From contig DCAA01000026.1 in NCBI GenBank assembly GCA_002311345.1, positions 254,485 through 318,484 of the forward strand: a DNA stretch of 64,000 bases, written 5' to 3'. Positions 8,227-16,519 of the stretch are shown piece by piece; the stretch's first letter is position 1; every line of letters begins with the position of its first letter. The position numbers and the translations under genes are program-made. The DNA comes from Planctomycetes bacterium UBA1146. Its GTDB lineage: Bacteria; Planctomycetota; UBA8108; UBA1146. Under the pieces are notes generated by a model. The model saw only the letters and a list, made by a program, of their open reading frames with translations. It was not told the origin of the DNA and made no database searches.

Positions 8227-9656
8227 CCGGTGAGACCTGCCCACCAGCCAGGAACCGCGGAAACCGTCACCCAGATCAGGAATGCACTCAGCACCAGTGT
8301 CGCCAGCAAGATGGTGCCCTGCCACAGCATCGCTTTCATCCCCTCAGGACGCTCGTCACCGAGATATGCCTTGGATCGCTGCATCTTGAGAATACCGATG
8401 TAGACCGCAGGAAGCAGAAATCCGGTCAGAATCGTCGTCGGTACAGCGATCCAGATCCGAATATCTCCCCAGAAGAATGCCCCCAGAACTCCCGGCGTCG
8501 GCAGCAAACAAGCCAGGCGAAACTTGGTCGATCCAACCTTCCAGCCAAAGGCCTCACAGGCAGCGAAACCGCAGCAAACCATGTGCATCGTGATGCTACT
8601 GGTGACCATGGCCAGGAGCCCCAGATCGAACAGAATTCGAGAAGTCACGGTGCCGAAGGTCTGACCGAGGATCTTCGCCGCATCTACGGGAGCGAAGCCC
8701 TTGCCGGGGAAGGGGATTCCATCGGGTCCGAAGGTACTCGCTGCCGCCACCACGATGAGTGTCGTGGTCAACAGGTAAGGAACGAACATTCCGGCGAACA
8801 GATCAAACTTCGCCAGTGATCTGTGTTCCTTTCCCCATCCCCTCGCCAGTAACGAATACGGGTAGAGAAATACCATGTTGGCACCGATGGCGGCCGCCAA
8901 CCCGGCCACCACCAGACTCAGGGCATCAATTGACTTGGTCTCGTCGCCTCCCGGAGTGAATGTCTCCCCAATCCCACCAGGGACAAACCCCGAGAAGAAT
9001 GCGCCGGGATCACTGAGCCCCGTCTTCACGACAACGGCAGCGAAACACAGCACGATCAGCCACACCATCACCTGCATGCTGCGCTCGAACAGTCTCAGTA
9101 GCACCGGCGACCGACCATAGGTGGTCGACCACATGACGGCCCACGTCAGAACCAGCAGCCCCCCCATCCAGCGCGAAATTCCCGTTCCGCTGACCGCTCC
9201 GATGTCCTCGATCGCTGCCGATGCGAGGGCGTACTGGGCAAAGTGCCAGATGACACTCGACAGCACCGCTCCGGCGATGAAGGCAAAGGCGAAGAAGGGT
9301 CCGGCGTGTTCGCGAATTGCCGGCAATGGTCTTTTTCCGGTCGACAGGGTCTGGTGCGCGACCGCCGACAGCACCGCCATTCCCAGCAGCATCGAAACCG
9401 GAGCAACCCACAACAGCCGGTAACCGAAAGCGCCACCGGCCAACAAGGTTGCGGCCGCAGTACCGCCGCCGAGGGTCAATGCACTCTGCAGATAACCCGG
9501 GCCACCTCGCCTGAGATAAGACATCCATCTCCTGGCGACGGGGGCACTCTCGAGTGACGTGAGCCACTTCTTTTCCTCGGCCAACACCGCCGGATCTGGT
9601 GGCTGCACCATCGGAAGGACTACTGGCTCCTGCTGACCCGATTCTGATTCATTCAT
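8223..9656 (-). CDS. Nramp-like transporter lacking the canonical metal-binding motifs
   Basis: 477-aa polytopic membrane protein with about eleven hydrophobic segments after a 45-residue polar N-terminus. The start of the first helix (GPGYLQSALTLGGGTAAATL) aligns with the Nramp signature, and the spacing of later helices fits the LeuT-like Nramp fold. However, the DPGN metal-binding motif of helix 1 reads LGGG (residues 62-65), and the MPH motif of helix 6 is replaced by GANMVFLYPYS. The known chemistry of Mn/Fe transport needs those residues, so this protein probably carries something else. Its position between catabolic enzymes, with ATGA overlaps on both sides, suggests uptake of the substrate of the local pathway. 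Confidence 0.72.
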   Translation of the reverse strand: MNESESGQQEPVVLPMVQPPDPAVLAEEKKWLTSLESAPVARRWMSYLRRGGPGYLQSALTLGGGTAAATLLAGGAFGYRLLWVAPVSMLLGMAVLSAVAHQTLSTGKRPLPAIREHAGPFFAFAFIAGAVLSSVIWHFAQYALASAAIEDIGAVSGTGISRWMGGLLVLTWAVMWSTTYGRSPVLLRLFERSMQVMVWLIVLCFAAVVVKTGLSDPGAFFSGFVPGGIGETFTPGGDETKSIDALSLVVAGLAAAIGANMVFLYPYSLLARGWGKEHRSLAKFDLFAGMFVPYLLTTTLIVVAAASTFGPDGIPFPGKGFAPVDAAKILGQTFGTVTSRILFDLGLLAMVTSSITMHMVCCGFAACEAFGWKVGSTKFRLACLLPTPGVLGAFFWGDIRIWIAVPTTILTGFLLPAVYIGILKMQRSKAYLGDERPEGMKAMLWQGTILLATLVLSAFLIWVTVSAVPGWWAGLTG

Positions 9657-11113
9657 CCATTCTTCCCCTCCCGGGAACTCTGTTTGGCACTCGCTTTGGC
9701 AATTTTCAGATCAGCAGCAGCGGGGTGATTCTTGTAATGATCATCAAGCGGAAAACAGCCGCTCAGAAGGCCATTGCGTGGCGCCGTTGTGCAATCGCTG
9801 AATGTTCTGCAGATGAGTTTTTTTGGCATCTGTCGTCCGTGAATGACATCTCTTGGCAAGTCTGGATAAGAAAGCATCGAACGACCGAGACCGATCACAT
9901 CCTGGTAACCGTTGCGGATCTCGTGCTGGGCCACCGCAGGGAGCCACTCCTGCAGATAACTCCAACCGGTTCCGACCAGACCGAGATCGGGGAATTCGCT
10001 ACGAATCCGTCTCGCCGCCCGCAAGTGCTGGGCCACTCCAACGAGCGGATCTTCCGGCGGTAGATATCCATCACTGGGTGGATACTGCGCAGGTCGCTGC
10101 CGGTGGGGACAATAGTACGGAGATCCGATGGTCAGGTTGAGCCAATCGATACCGGCCTGCTGGAGCATCGAGACCAGTTGCAACGGTTCATCCCAGCATG
10201 GCTGCAGCGGGTCTTGCGGATCGATGCCGAAACCATGTTCGTAGGATTCGCTGCCGGGCCAGTCCGGCTCGCCAGCCCCATCAGTGGACTCGCGGAAGGG
10301 CACCACATCGGTCACCGACAATCGGACCCCGATGCCGAGACCGGGAACAGCACTCCTTACCTGTGCGATCAAATCCCTCAGGAAGCGACTTCGGCCCTCG
10401 AGATCTCCGCCGTAGCGACCCGGGCGAGCACGAGCGGATAACAACTCATGGATCAGATATCCGTGACAGGCCTTGAGATCGACGAAGTCAAACCCGGTAT
10501 CGAGGGCGCATCTGGCCACCTCGACGTAACGCTGTGCGATCGTTTCCAGATCGGTATCGGAGAGGATCTGGTCGGATGTCGCACCGACCCGGGCATCGAG
10601 TATCGGATGCTCGAAGGCGATAAGAGGAGAGGCCCCCTGGCGGTTCGGCCGTGACCACCTTCCCGAGTGCGTCAGTTGCAATCCGGTGATCGACTGCCTG
10701 GGCGCTTCTTCTCCGATGCCCTCGCGACCGCTGGCAAGAGCGGATCGGAGGGATTCCAGTGCGCGACAGGTATTGTCTCGATCCCGATGAAACAGTTGAT
10801 TCGGATTTGCACGCCCATCCTCACGCACGGCGAACGCCTCACCGCCCCAGATCAGAGCAGCACCACTCTGGCCGAAGCGTCGCCAGCGACGCAGTGTCTC
10901 CTCGGAAGGAAAACCATCGGACTGTGCATCCCAGCCCTCCATGGGATGAACGGCGAAACGGTTCGACAGTGCCCAACCCCCCTTCTCGATGGCCGATCCC
11001 AGTGGACCTGGCGACTCGACCTCGTCATCGAGATCGAGTTCGGGGGCAATCTCCTTCCAACGAGCGCGAAAGGCATCGACATCTCTATAGCGGTTAGGAG
11101 AGACGATCTTCAT
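9653..11113 (-). CDS. Old-Yellow-Enzyme-family FMN oxidoreductase
   Basis: 486-aa protein with an N-terminal NADH:flavin oxidoreductase TIM barrel. Visible family elements are RFAVHPMEGWDA, LQLTHSGRWSRPN, FDFVDLKACHGYLIHELLS (the usual active-site HGY and the YGG turn nearby), and GLVGTGWSYLQEWLP. A cysteine cluster near the C-terminus (CRTFSDCTT...SGC) recalls the Fe-S region of dienoyl-CoA reductase relatives, but no second FAD/NAD domain follows. Relatives act as ene-reductases or N-demethylases (for example of methylproline). The ATG at 11113 gives an ATGA overlap with the enolase stop, so this start is preferred to 11179. The substrate is unknown. Confidence 0.8.
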   Translation of the reverse strand: MKIVSPNRYRDVDAFRARWKEIAPELDLDDEVESPGPLGSAIEKGGWALSNRFAVHPMEGWDAQSDGFPSEETLRRWRRFGQSGAALIWGGEAFAVREDGRANPNQLFHRDRDNTCRALESLRSALASGREGIGEEAPRQSITGLQLTHSGRWSRPNRQGASPLIAFEHPILDARVGATSDQILSDTDLETIAQRYVEVARCALDTGFDFVDLKACHGYLIHELLSARARPGRYGGDLEGRSRFLRDLIAQVRSAVPGLGIGVRLSVTDVVPFRESTDGAGEPDWPGSESYEHGFGIDPQDPLQPCWDEPLQLVSMLQQAGIDWLNLTIGSPYYCPHRQRPAQYPPSDGYLPPEDPLVGVAQHLRAARRIRSEFPDLGLVGTGWSYLQEWLPAVAQHEIRNGYQDVIGLGRSMLSYPDLPRDVIHGRQMPKKLICRTFSDCTTAPRNGLLSGCFPLDDHYKNHPAAADLKIAKASAKQSSREGKNG

Positions 11114-12513
11114 CCGTTTTCTCCGGTTCGATCCTGCAGGTGGCGACGTCTGGCATCGGGAGTCGGTTCGATGGTGCAACCATATCCCTCGCAGTCGAGC
11201 GAACCGATGGCCAGATTCCCGTTCTCGATGATGAGTTCGCCCGAATTTTCAAATGGACGATACATATCAGGGTGCTGGCTCAGAAGTTGTGCCACTTCCT
11301 GCTCGGGCAGATGATCGAGACCTCGAAAATAGTGATGGCCATTTCTCTCGACATGGTGCAATCCCAATGCAGCCACCGTCAACAGATCCTGGTGCAGCCC
11401 CCACGGTGGCAAGTTGGTCAGATCCTCGGCGCTGATGAAGCAACCATCGTGGAGATCACAGATACCCTGATGAGCGATCGATCGCGAAACTCCCTTGCAG
11501 TTCTTGGCGGAAACTCCCCGATAACCGAGCCTCAACGCCTCGATGAAAGCCTCCGGACCGTGATCCGCCTCATCGATGATCACCGGGGCAATGGCAGCCA
11601 ATGATGTGGGCGCCGCAGCATCATCGAAGGTACTGGCCCGCGGAACCGGTTGCTCGATGCTGACGATGTTCGAGACGAAGTTCTGACCGGTGGAAGTTCG
11701 GCCGAGTTGGTCGATCACTCCGGCGAGCAGATCCGGATCCTGATACTGCTCGTTTCCATCCAGGGTCACCCGGAATTGGGGGTCCGCTTCACGCGAAAGG
11801 ATCGATGCAATCCTCTCCAGGCGTTCCAGATCCTGTTGAGGATCTCCCCCAACCTTGACCTTGAACCAGAGCAGTCCATGTCTCTGGATGTCCTCGATGA
11901 GTGTCACCGGTAAACCATCCTCCGGTGCCTCCTGTGACCGTGTTTCCAAATCATCGAGCAAACCCACCGTATGACGAACTGCAAGTTTCTCGGGTAGCGG
12001 TGCTGGTTCGAATTTCCAATCGCCGAGTTGCGGGTAAAATCGCGCGGGGTCGATTCTGAACAGGTCGCAGTCGAGAGAGGTGAGAAAAGAGAGCCCCACT
12101 CCCCTACAGGTGGCATCCATCATCGCCCGCTCACAGATGGCACATCCGAATCCACGGGTGAGACGATCCTGCGCGGTGACGGGCACACTGAGAACGCGGG
12201 CTTCGAGCATCCTCCAGTAATGATCGAAAACACTCGCCAGGGATCCATCGGTGAGGATCTCGCCGGCGCAATCGATACTATCGACAAGACTACGGATATC
12301 ATCTTCAACGGATCGTTCAGGATCCTTCTCGAACCAGCGAGGAACCAGTAGTTCCGATGACCAGCCAGCCAGCGCTGTTCCATCCGATGTCTCCGCCGTC
12401 AGAGCCACCACCGCCATCGGTGCTTCGGTCAGGGTATGGATACCGAAACGAAACGGGATTCTGGTGGTGCAGTTGTGCAACTCCAGATCGACTCCGGTCA
12501 CCCTGATCTGCAA
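11110..12513 (-). CDS. Enolase-superfamily (MLE-type) enzyme
   Basis: 467-aa member of the mandelate racemase/muconate-lactonising-enzyme superfamily. It has the paired lysines on strand 2 (WFKVKVGGD), metal ligands in TLDGNEQY, SIEQPVP and IIDEADHG, and a lysine in VSAKNCKGVS, the pattern of the MLE subgroup. These enzymes abstract a proton alpha to a carboxylate to racemise, cyclo-isomerise or dehydrate acids. It is longer than the usual 360-400 aa, with extra sequence between the capping domain and barrel. The TTG at 12513 is preferred over the ATG at 12552 because GGGAGG sits 7 bases upstream and the family pattern begins MQIRVTGVDL. It opens the coupled block with OYE, transporter and DUF993. 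Confidence 0.78.
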   Translation of the reverse strand: MQIRVTGVDLELHNCTTRIPFRFGIHTLTEAPMAVVALTAETSDGTALAGWSSELLVPRWFEKDPERSVEDDIRSLVDSIDCAGEILTDGSLASVFDHYWRMLEARVLSVPVTAQDRLTRGFGCAICERAMMDATCRGVGLSFLTSLDCDLFRIDPARFYPQLGDWKFEPAPLPEKLAVRHTVGLLDDLETRSQEAPEDGLPVTLIEDIQRHGLLWFKVKVGGDPQQDLERLERIASILSREADPQFRVTLDGNEQYQDPDLLAGVIDQLGRTSTGQNFVSNIVSIEQPVPRASTFDDAAAPTSLAAIAPVIIDEADHGPEAFIEALRLGYRGVSAKNCKGVSRSIAHQGICDLHDGCFISAEDLTNLPPWGLHQDLLTVAALGLHHVERNGHHYFRGLDHLPEQEVAQLLSQHPDMYRPFENSGELIIENGNLAIGSLDCEGYGCTIEPTPDARRRHLQDRTGENG

Positions 12514-12585
12514 TGTGCAGCCTCCCACCGAAGAATGGCGCTCAGAGGGCATCCTGCACCGCTGGTGATCTGGATCAAGGATCGA

Positions 12586-13704
12586 TCAATTCCTGCCGGG
12601 ATCCCACGGCGTGGGGTCGATGACAGGCTCCTCGTCAAAAATTGAAGCAGCGATCAGTTCCGCTGCTGCAGGTGCCTGGGTGATTCCAAGGCCCTCGAAA
12701 CCGGCAGCGACCCACAGCGAGGAAGATCCAGGAAGGAGTCCGATCAATGGACGACCATCGGCGCTGGCAGCACGAGTCCCGGTCCACTTGCGTATGATGG
12801 GCAGTCCTGCGATTCCTGGGATGAAGCGTTCAGCACGGTGGATGATCCTCTCCATCAGATCGGAATCCAAGCCGCCTGCCCTCCTGGGGCGACGCGATGA
12901 TCCGATGCAGAGTTGATCGGTCGATCTTGGCAATACCGCGCAGGCAACTGCCTCATCCTCTTCACCCTGGGCTCCCTTCTGGTAACCGGCCTCCACCACA
13001 TGGTGAGAGATGATACAGGTTCCGCGCGTGGTGATCGCCAGGTGCCCTTCTCTCGGGTGAATGGGAATGCAATTTTCTGACCCAGGGCACAGTTCGAGTG
13101 CATCGAGACCGGATGCAATCACGATGGCATCGGCGACCATGCTCTCTCCGTGGGCGAATACAACCCGGTTTTCCTCTACCGATGTCACCCGGGTTCTGCA
13201 TCGGATCGTCGCTCCGAGTCTACGGGACTCCGCGACGAGAGCTGCAGCGGCAGCGGGAGCATAGAGAACCCCGTCCTGGGGCAACTGAAGTCCACCGATG
13301 AGATCTCGTGACAGAGCAGGTTCTGCATCGAAGAGTGCGGCTCCCTCGAGGAGGTGCGCTGTCACACCGGCAGTTGCCAACCTATCAGCAGCTCGCGATA
13401 GATTATCGAGGCCGTGCTGGTCTTCGGCCATCCAGAGTGTGCCGGATTCGATGAAACCATCATCTGGATTCATCGGGGGCGCATCTTCACGCCACAATTT
13501 CCTACCCAGAAGACACAACTGAAGCCCGGCGGGCTCTGCATCGTTGACCACGATGTGGCCCATCCCCGCTGCAGTGGCTCCGTGCAACCCGGGGCCATCT
13601 CCGGCTTCGATGATCTCTACCTGGCCCCCACGTCTGACCAGACTCCTGGCACAGGCGGCACCCACAATGCCTCCTCCGACCACGATGATCCGCAGAGTGC
13701 TCAT
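12586..13704 (-). CDS. DadA-like FAD-dependent D-amino-acid dehydrogenase, probable D-hydroxyproline dehydrogenase subunit
   Basis: 372-aa glycine/D-amino-acid oxidase-family protein. The FAD-binding motif is at residues 6-16 (IVVGGGIVGAACA) and a C-terminal FAD motif reads LWVAAGFEGLGITQAPAAAELIA. In hydroxyproline operons this family oxidises cis-4-hydroxy-D-proline, made by the epimerase, to pyrroline-4-hydroxy-2-carboxylate. It lies two genes below the epimerase and starts with an ATGA overlap on the glycosyltransferase stop. The fused flavoprotein at 5498-7051 could be its electron-transferring partner. A general D-amino-acid role cannot be excluded from sequence. Confidence 0.8.
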   Translation of the reverse strand: MSTLRIIVVGGGIVGAACARSLVRRGGQVEIIEAGDGPGLHGATAAGMGHIVVNDAEPAGLQLCLLGRKLWREDAPPMNPDDGFIESGTLWMAEDQHGLDNLSRAADRLATAGVTAHLLEGAALFDAEPALSRDLIGGLQLPQDGVLYAPAAAAALVAESRRLGATIRCRTRVTSVEENRVVFAHGESMVADAIVIASGLDALELCPGSENCIPIHPREGHLAITTRGTCIISHHVVEAGYQKGAQGEEDEAVACAVLPRSTDQLCIGSSRRPRRAGGLDSDLMERIIHRAERFIPGIAGLPIIRKWTGTRAASADGRPLIGLLPGSSSLWVAAGFEGLGITQAPAAAELIAASIFDEEPVIDPTPWDPGRN

Positions 13705-14828
13705 CTGACTTTCTCCATCGATGTGGCCGGGTTGGCTTCGCCACTCTCACCGATGGCAACTTCCCGGGCGGCGCGATACACCTCCAGTGTTTCGCGAGCG
13801 CAACGTTGCCAGTTGAACGAGGTCGCATATTCGCGGGCAGCAGCGCGGTTCGAATCTTGTTGCGAAAGCGCCCGAAGCAGTGCCTGCGCGATCGAAAGTG
13901 GATCATCCGGTTGGCAAGTCTCGGCGAATCCACCCGCGATCTCCGGTGCAGCACCTTGACCGGCTATCACGACGGGACAACCGCATCCCATCGCCTCGAG
14001 GATCGGCATCCCGAAACCCTCGTAAAAACTGCAATACAACAACGCGCGAGATGATGAATATAGTGCCGGGAGCACATCATCCCCCACCCATCCAACGTGA
14101 TGGATCAGGCCTTTGCCTTCCTCCTCGATGAAGGACTGCAACTCTTCGCCTCCAAAGGTGAGGTCTCCCGCGAGAACGAGAGGAACATCTCCAAGATCAG
14201 CAGCCATGAATCCGCGAATGATCCCGGGAATATTCTTCCGATGGGAAAGATCTCCGACGTACAGGATCGCTCGCTCTGGAATCCCTTTCTGCCTCAGGAT
14301 ATCCGCGCTCATCTCGGGTGGCATCGGGGAAAAGATGCGGTCAACCCCGTGGTACACCTTCACGACCTTCTCTTCGGGACAATCGATGTGACTGAGGAAG
14401 TCGTGACGTGTCGTCTCGCTCACAGCGATGATCCGATGACAATCGCGGGCGATGGCACGATATCCCTCGATCATTCGATCCCTGAAACCGGTGGTCGAGA
14501 TCGGTTCTTTGCCCAACAGGTCCGGAACCAGGTGCATTACATCGTGAAGGGTCGCCACCCGCGCGGCTCGCCAGCGTGGGACCCGCGAATCAGTGACATG
14601 AACTACATCCGGCCTCATCAATGGAGGCCACCACGGCTCCTGGATCCAGAATCTAGAACAACTGCCTACCTCGAGACGGTGACGGTGGTGACGCAGATGA
14701 GAAAAACGGGTTCCGAGCGCGATGTCGACATCGAGATCGGACAGTGATCTGGCGAGTTGTGCGGTATATCTGCCGATACCCGTCGGTCGGGGCGTACAGG
14801 CAGCAGTGGCGTCTATGGCGATACGCAA
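13701..14828 (-). CDS. GT4-family glycosyltransferase
   Basis: 375-aa glycosyltransferase with two Rossmann domains. The N-terminal domain starts MRIAIDATAACTPRPTGIGRY, typical of GT4 mannosyl/rhamnosyl transferases. The C-terminal GT-B domain holds LYVGDLSHRKNIPGIIRGF and the E-x7-E motif region FYEGFGMPILEAMGCGCPVV. I chose the TTG at 14828 because CTGGAGG lies 4 bases upstream; the GTG at 14855 is the alternative. It has no obvious link to hydroxyproline breakdown, yet it sits between the epimerase and dehydrogenase genes and is coupled by ATGA to the latter. Sugar donor and acceptor are unknown. Confidence 0.85.
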   Translation of the reverse strand: MRIAIDATAACTPRPTGIGRYTAQLARSLSDLDVDIALGTRFSHLRHHRHRLEVGSCSRFWIQEPWWPPLMRPDVVHVTDSRVPRWRAARVATLHDVMHLVPDLLGKEPISTTGFRDRMIEGYRAIARDCHRIIAVSETTRHDFLSHIDCPEEKVVKVYHGVDRIFSPMPPEMSADILRQKGIPERAILYVGDLSHRKNIPGIIRGFMAADLGDVPLVLAGDLTFGGEELQSFIEEEGKGLIHHVGWVGDDVLPALYSSSRALLYCSFYEGFGMPILEAMGCGCPVVIAGQGAAPEIAGGFAETCQPDDPLSIAQALLRALSQQDSNRAAAREYATSFNWQRCARETLEVYRAAREVAIGESGEANPATSMEKVR

Positions 14829-14861
14829 GGAACCTCCAGGCGGAGGATAGGTCACCAGTGG

Positions 14862-15815
14862 CTACAGGTCGATGCCATGGCGAAAAGGATCGTCTTCCAT
14901 GAAGTGAAGCGTTCCTTCGCCAGTGAGGTAAGCACTACCCCGGATCGTCGGATAGACCCCATCCCCGTCCGCCACAAAGGTGCCCGAGAACCGGGTTCCG
15001 AGAACTCCCATCTGGATCCACGGGGCACCCTCCTGTAACTGCCCACGGGCATGCAAGCAGGCCAGAGTCGCACTGGTTCCGGTTCCACAGGGTGAACGAT
15101 CCCATTCCTTGCCGGGACAGAGAACGAAGGATCGCACCCCTACCTGCTGTTTTGAAGGCAGTGATTGATGCAACTCGATATGGTCGATCGCGGCCCCGGA
15201 AGTGCCCGTTACTCCATCGGCCTCGAGAGCGGTACGGATCTCACAGCAAAGGTCGATGAGTTGGTCAATTCGAGAAGGTTCGATGGGAACGCCAGGACTT
15301 TCGGTGATGAAGAACCAGTTCCCCCCCCAGGCAACATCTCCGATGAGTTCGATGCCTTCATGGGTGGTGACCGATACATCCGACATTTCCCGGAAACTTC
15401 TGACGTTACGAACCGAAACATCTCCTTCTGGATGCAAGATGGTCTCGATGACCCCCGCCGGAGTCTCCAGTGTGCAACCGCCCACCTCGATCTTGCCGAT
15501 GTGGTGTAATGCTTTCACCACACCGATGGCACCGTGACCACACATAGCGAGGGTGCCTACGTTGTTGAAAAAGATCACTCCCGCATCACATTCCGCGATG
15601 GACGAATCGAGTAACAAAGCGGCGACCATCGCCTCGTGTCCACGCGGCTCTCGGACGATCCCCGCTCTGAGGGCATCGTGATCCCTGGTGAGCACATCGC
15701 GGCAATCAGAGACGCTCTCCCCCTCGAGATGGGGGAAACCATCGATGATGATGCGCGTCGGTTCACCAGCAGTGTGGGTATCGATGTAGCGGATATCCGC
15801 GGCAGCCATACTCAT
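14862..15815 (-). CDS. lhpA: 4-hydroxyproline 2-epimerase (proline racemase family)
   Basis: 317-aa proline-racemase-family enzyme that would interconvert trans-4-hydroxy-L-proline and cis-4-hydroxy-D-proline, the first catabolic step. Both catalytic cysteines are present: C92 in AMCGHGAIG and C243 in DRSPCGTGTSA. The presence of the second cysteine argues against trans-3-hydroxyproline dehydratase, in which that position is a threonine. The substrate carboxylate motif IDTHTAGEPTR is near the N-terminus. It starts inside the stop of the O-methyltransferase gene (ATGA, 15812-15815). Operon mates encoding D-amino-acid dehydrogenase, deaminase and semialdehyde dehydrogenase support 4-hydroxyproline as substrate rather than proline. 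Confidence 0.9.
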   Translation of the reverse strand: MSMAAADIRYIDTHTAGEPTRIIIDGFPHLEGESVSDCRDVLTRDHDALRAGIVREPRGHEAMVAALLLDSSIAECDAGVIFFNNVGTLAMCGHGAIGVVKALHHIGKIEVGGCTLETPAGVIETILHPEGDVSVRNVRSFREMSDVSVTTHEGIELIGDVAWGGNWFFITESPGVPIEPSRIDQLIDLCCEIRTALEADGVTGTSGAAIDHIELHQSLPSKQQVGVRSFVLCPGKEWDRSPCGTGTSATLACLHARGQLQEGAPWIQMGVLGTRFSGTFVADGDGVYPTIRGSAYLTGEGTLHFMEDDPFRHGIDL

Positions 15816-16501
15816 CTGACCTGAGCAACCAGAAGCCCCTGACGCATCGGAAGGATCGTTCCCTGCATACGGGGGTGTTCGGAGACCATCTTGTTGAAGT
15901 TATCGATGGCAACACGGGATGGCTCCTCGTCGATGGAGCCGGGAACCCAGCCTTTCCCCGCCCCGAGAACGTTGTCGGCCACGATCAGCCCACCACTTCT
16001 GACGAGCGGAAATCCAGCCTCCAGGTAACCGGGATACTCGGTCTTGATGGCATCGATGAAGAGCAGATCACAACTCTCGACTCCCAGTTCCTCGACCAGA
16101 TCCGGTAACACCTTCAAGCCCTCGCCAACCCGGATATCGATCCGATGTTCCTTCGCCCGCGAGATCGCTCCCCGGGCAAAGTCAGCATGGTGGGGATCGG
16201 ACTCGATGGTGACGATCTTGCCCTCGGGAGAAAGCCCCCTCGCCAGCGCCAGAGCACTGGCTCCGCCAAGAGTTCCCACCTCGACGATCAGGTGAGCTCC
16301 TCCCTCACGGCTCATCGTAGCCAGCAGTGACAACCAGCGTCCCACCGCTGCCCCGACCGAGATGGCAGGTAATCCGGCTTCTACCGCAGCATCATGTTCT
16401 CGTGACCAGCGCTCACGATCATCACTGAAGAGTTGCTCGATGTACTCGTGAGTGGCTTCCCAACGCTGCTGGGACATCCCCTCGGAGGTAGAATCCGCCA
16501 T
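15812..16501 (-). CDS. SAM-dependent O-methyltransferase (family 3, catechol-OMT-like)
   Basis: 229-aa class I methyltransferase. The SAM motif is HLIVEVGTLGGASALALARG, followed by the acidic ribose-binding residue in IVTIESDPHHADFA and the metal-site region LLFIDAIKTEYPGY and GLIVADNVL. The family methylates phenolic hydroxyls or amino groups of small molecules using a divalent cation. A GGAGGG ribosome site lies 9 bases before the ATG. It is 18 bases below the isocitrate dehydrogenase gene and ATGA-coupled to the epimerase. No role in hydroxyproline catabolism is known to me, so its acceptor is open. Confidence 0.85.
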   Translation of the reverse strand: MADSTSEGMSQQRWEATHEYIEQLFSDDRERWSREHDAAVEAGLPAISVGAAVGRWLSLLATMSREGGAHLIVEVGTLGGASALALARGLSPEGKIVTIESDPHHADFARGAISRAKEHRIDIRVGEGLKVLPDLVEELGVESCDLLFIDAIKTEYPGYLEAGFPLVRSGGLIVADNVLGAGKGWVPGSIDEEPSRVAIDNFNKMVSEHPRMQGTILPMRQGLLVAQVR

Positions 16502-16519
16502 CGAGTTTTCCCTCCAGGT

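Noticed and set aside
8223..9656. Annotation as an ordinary Mn/Fe Nramp transporter
   Set aside because: The metal-binding DPGN and MPH motifs are absent, so the substrate was left open.
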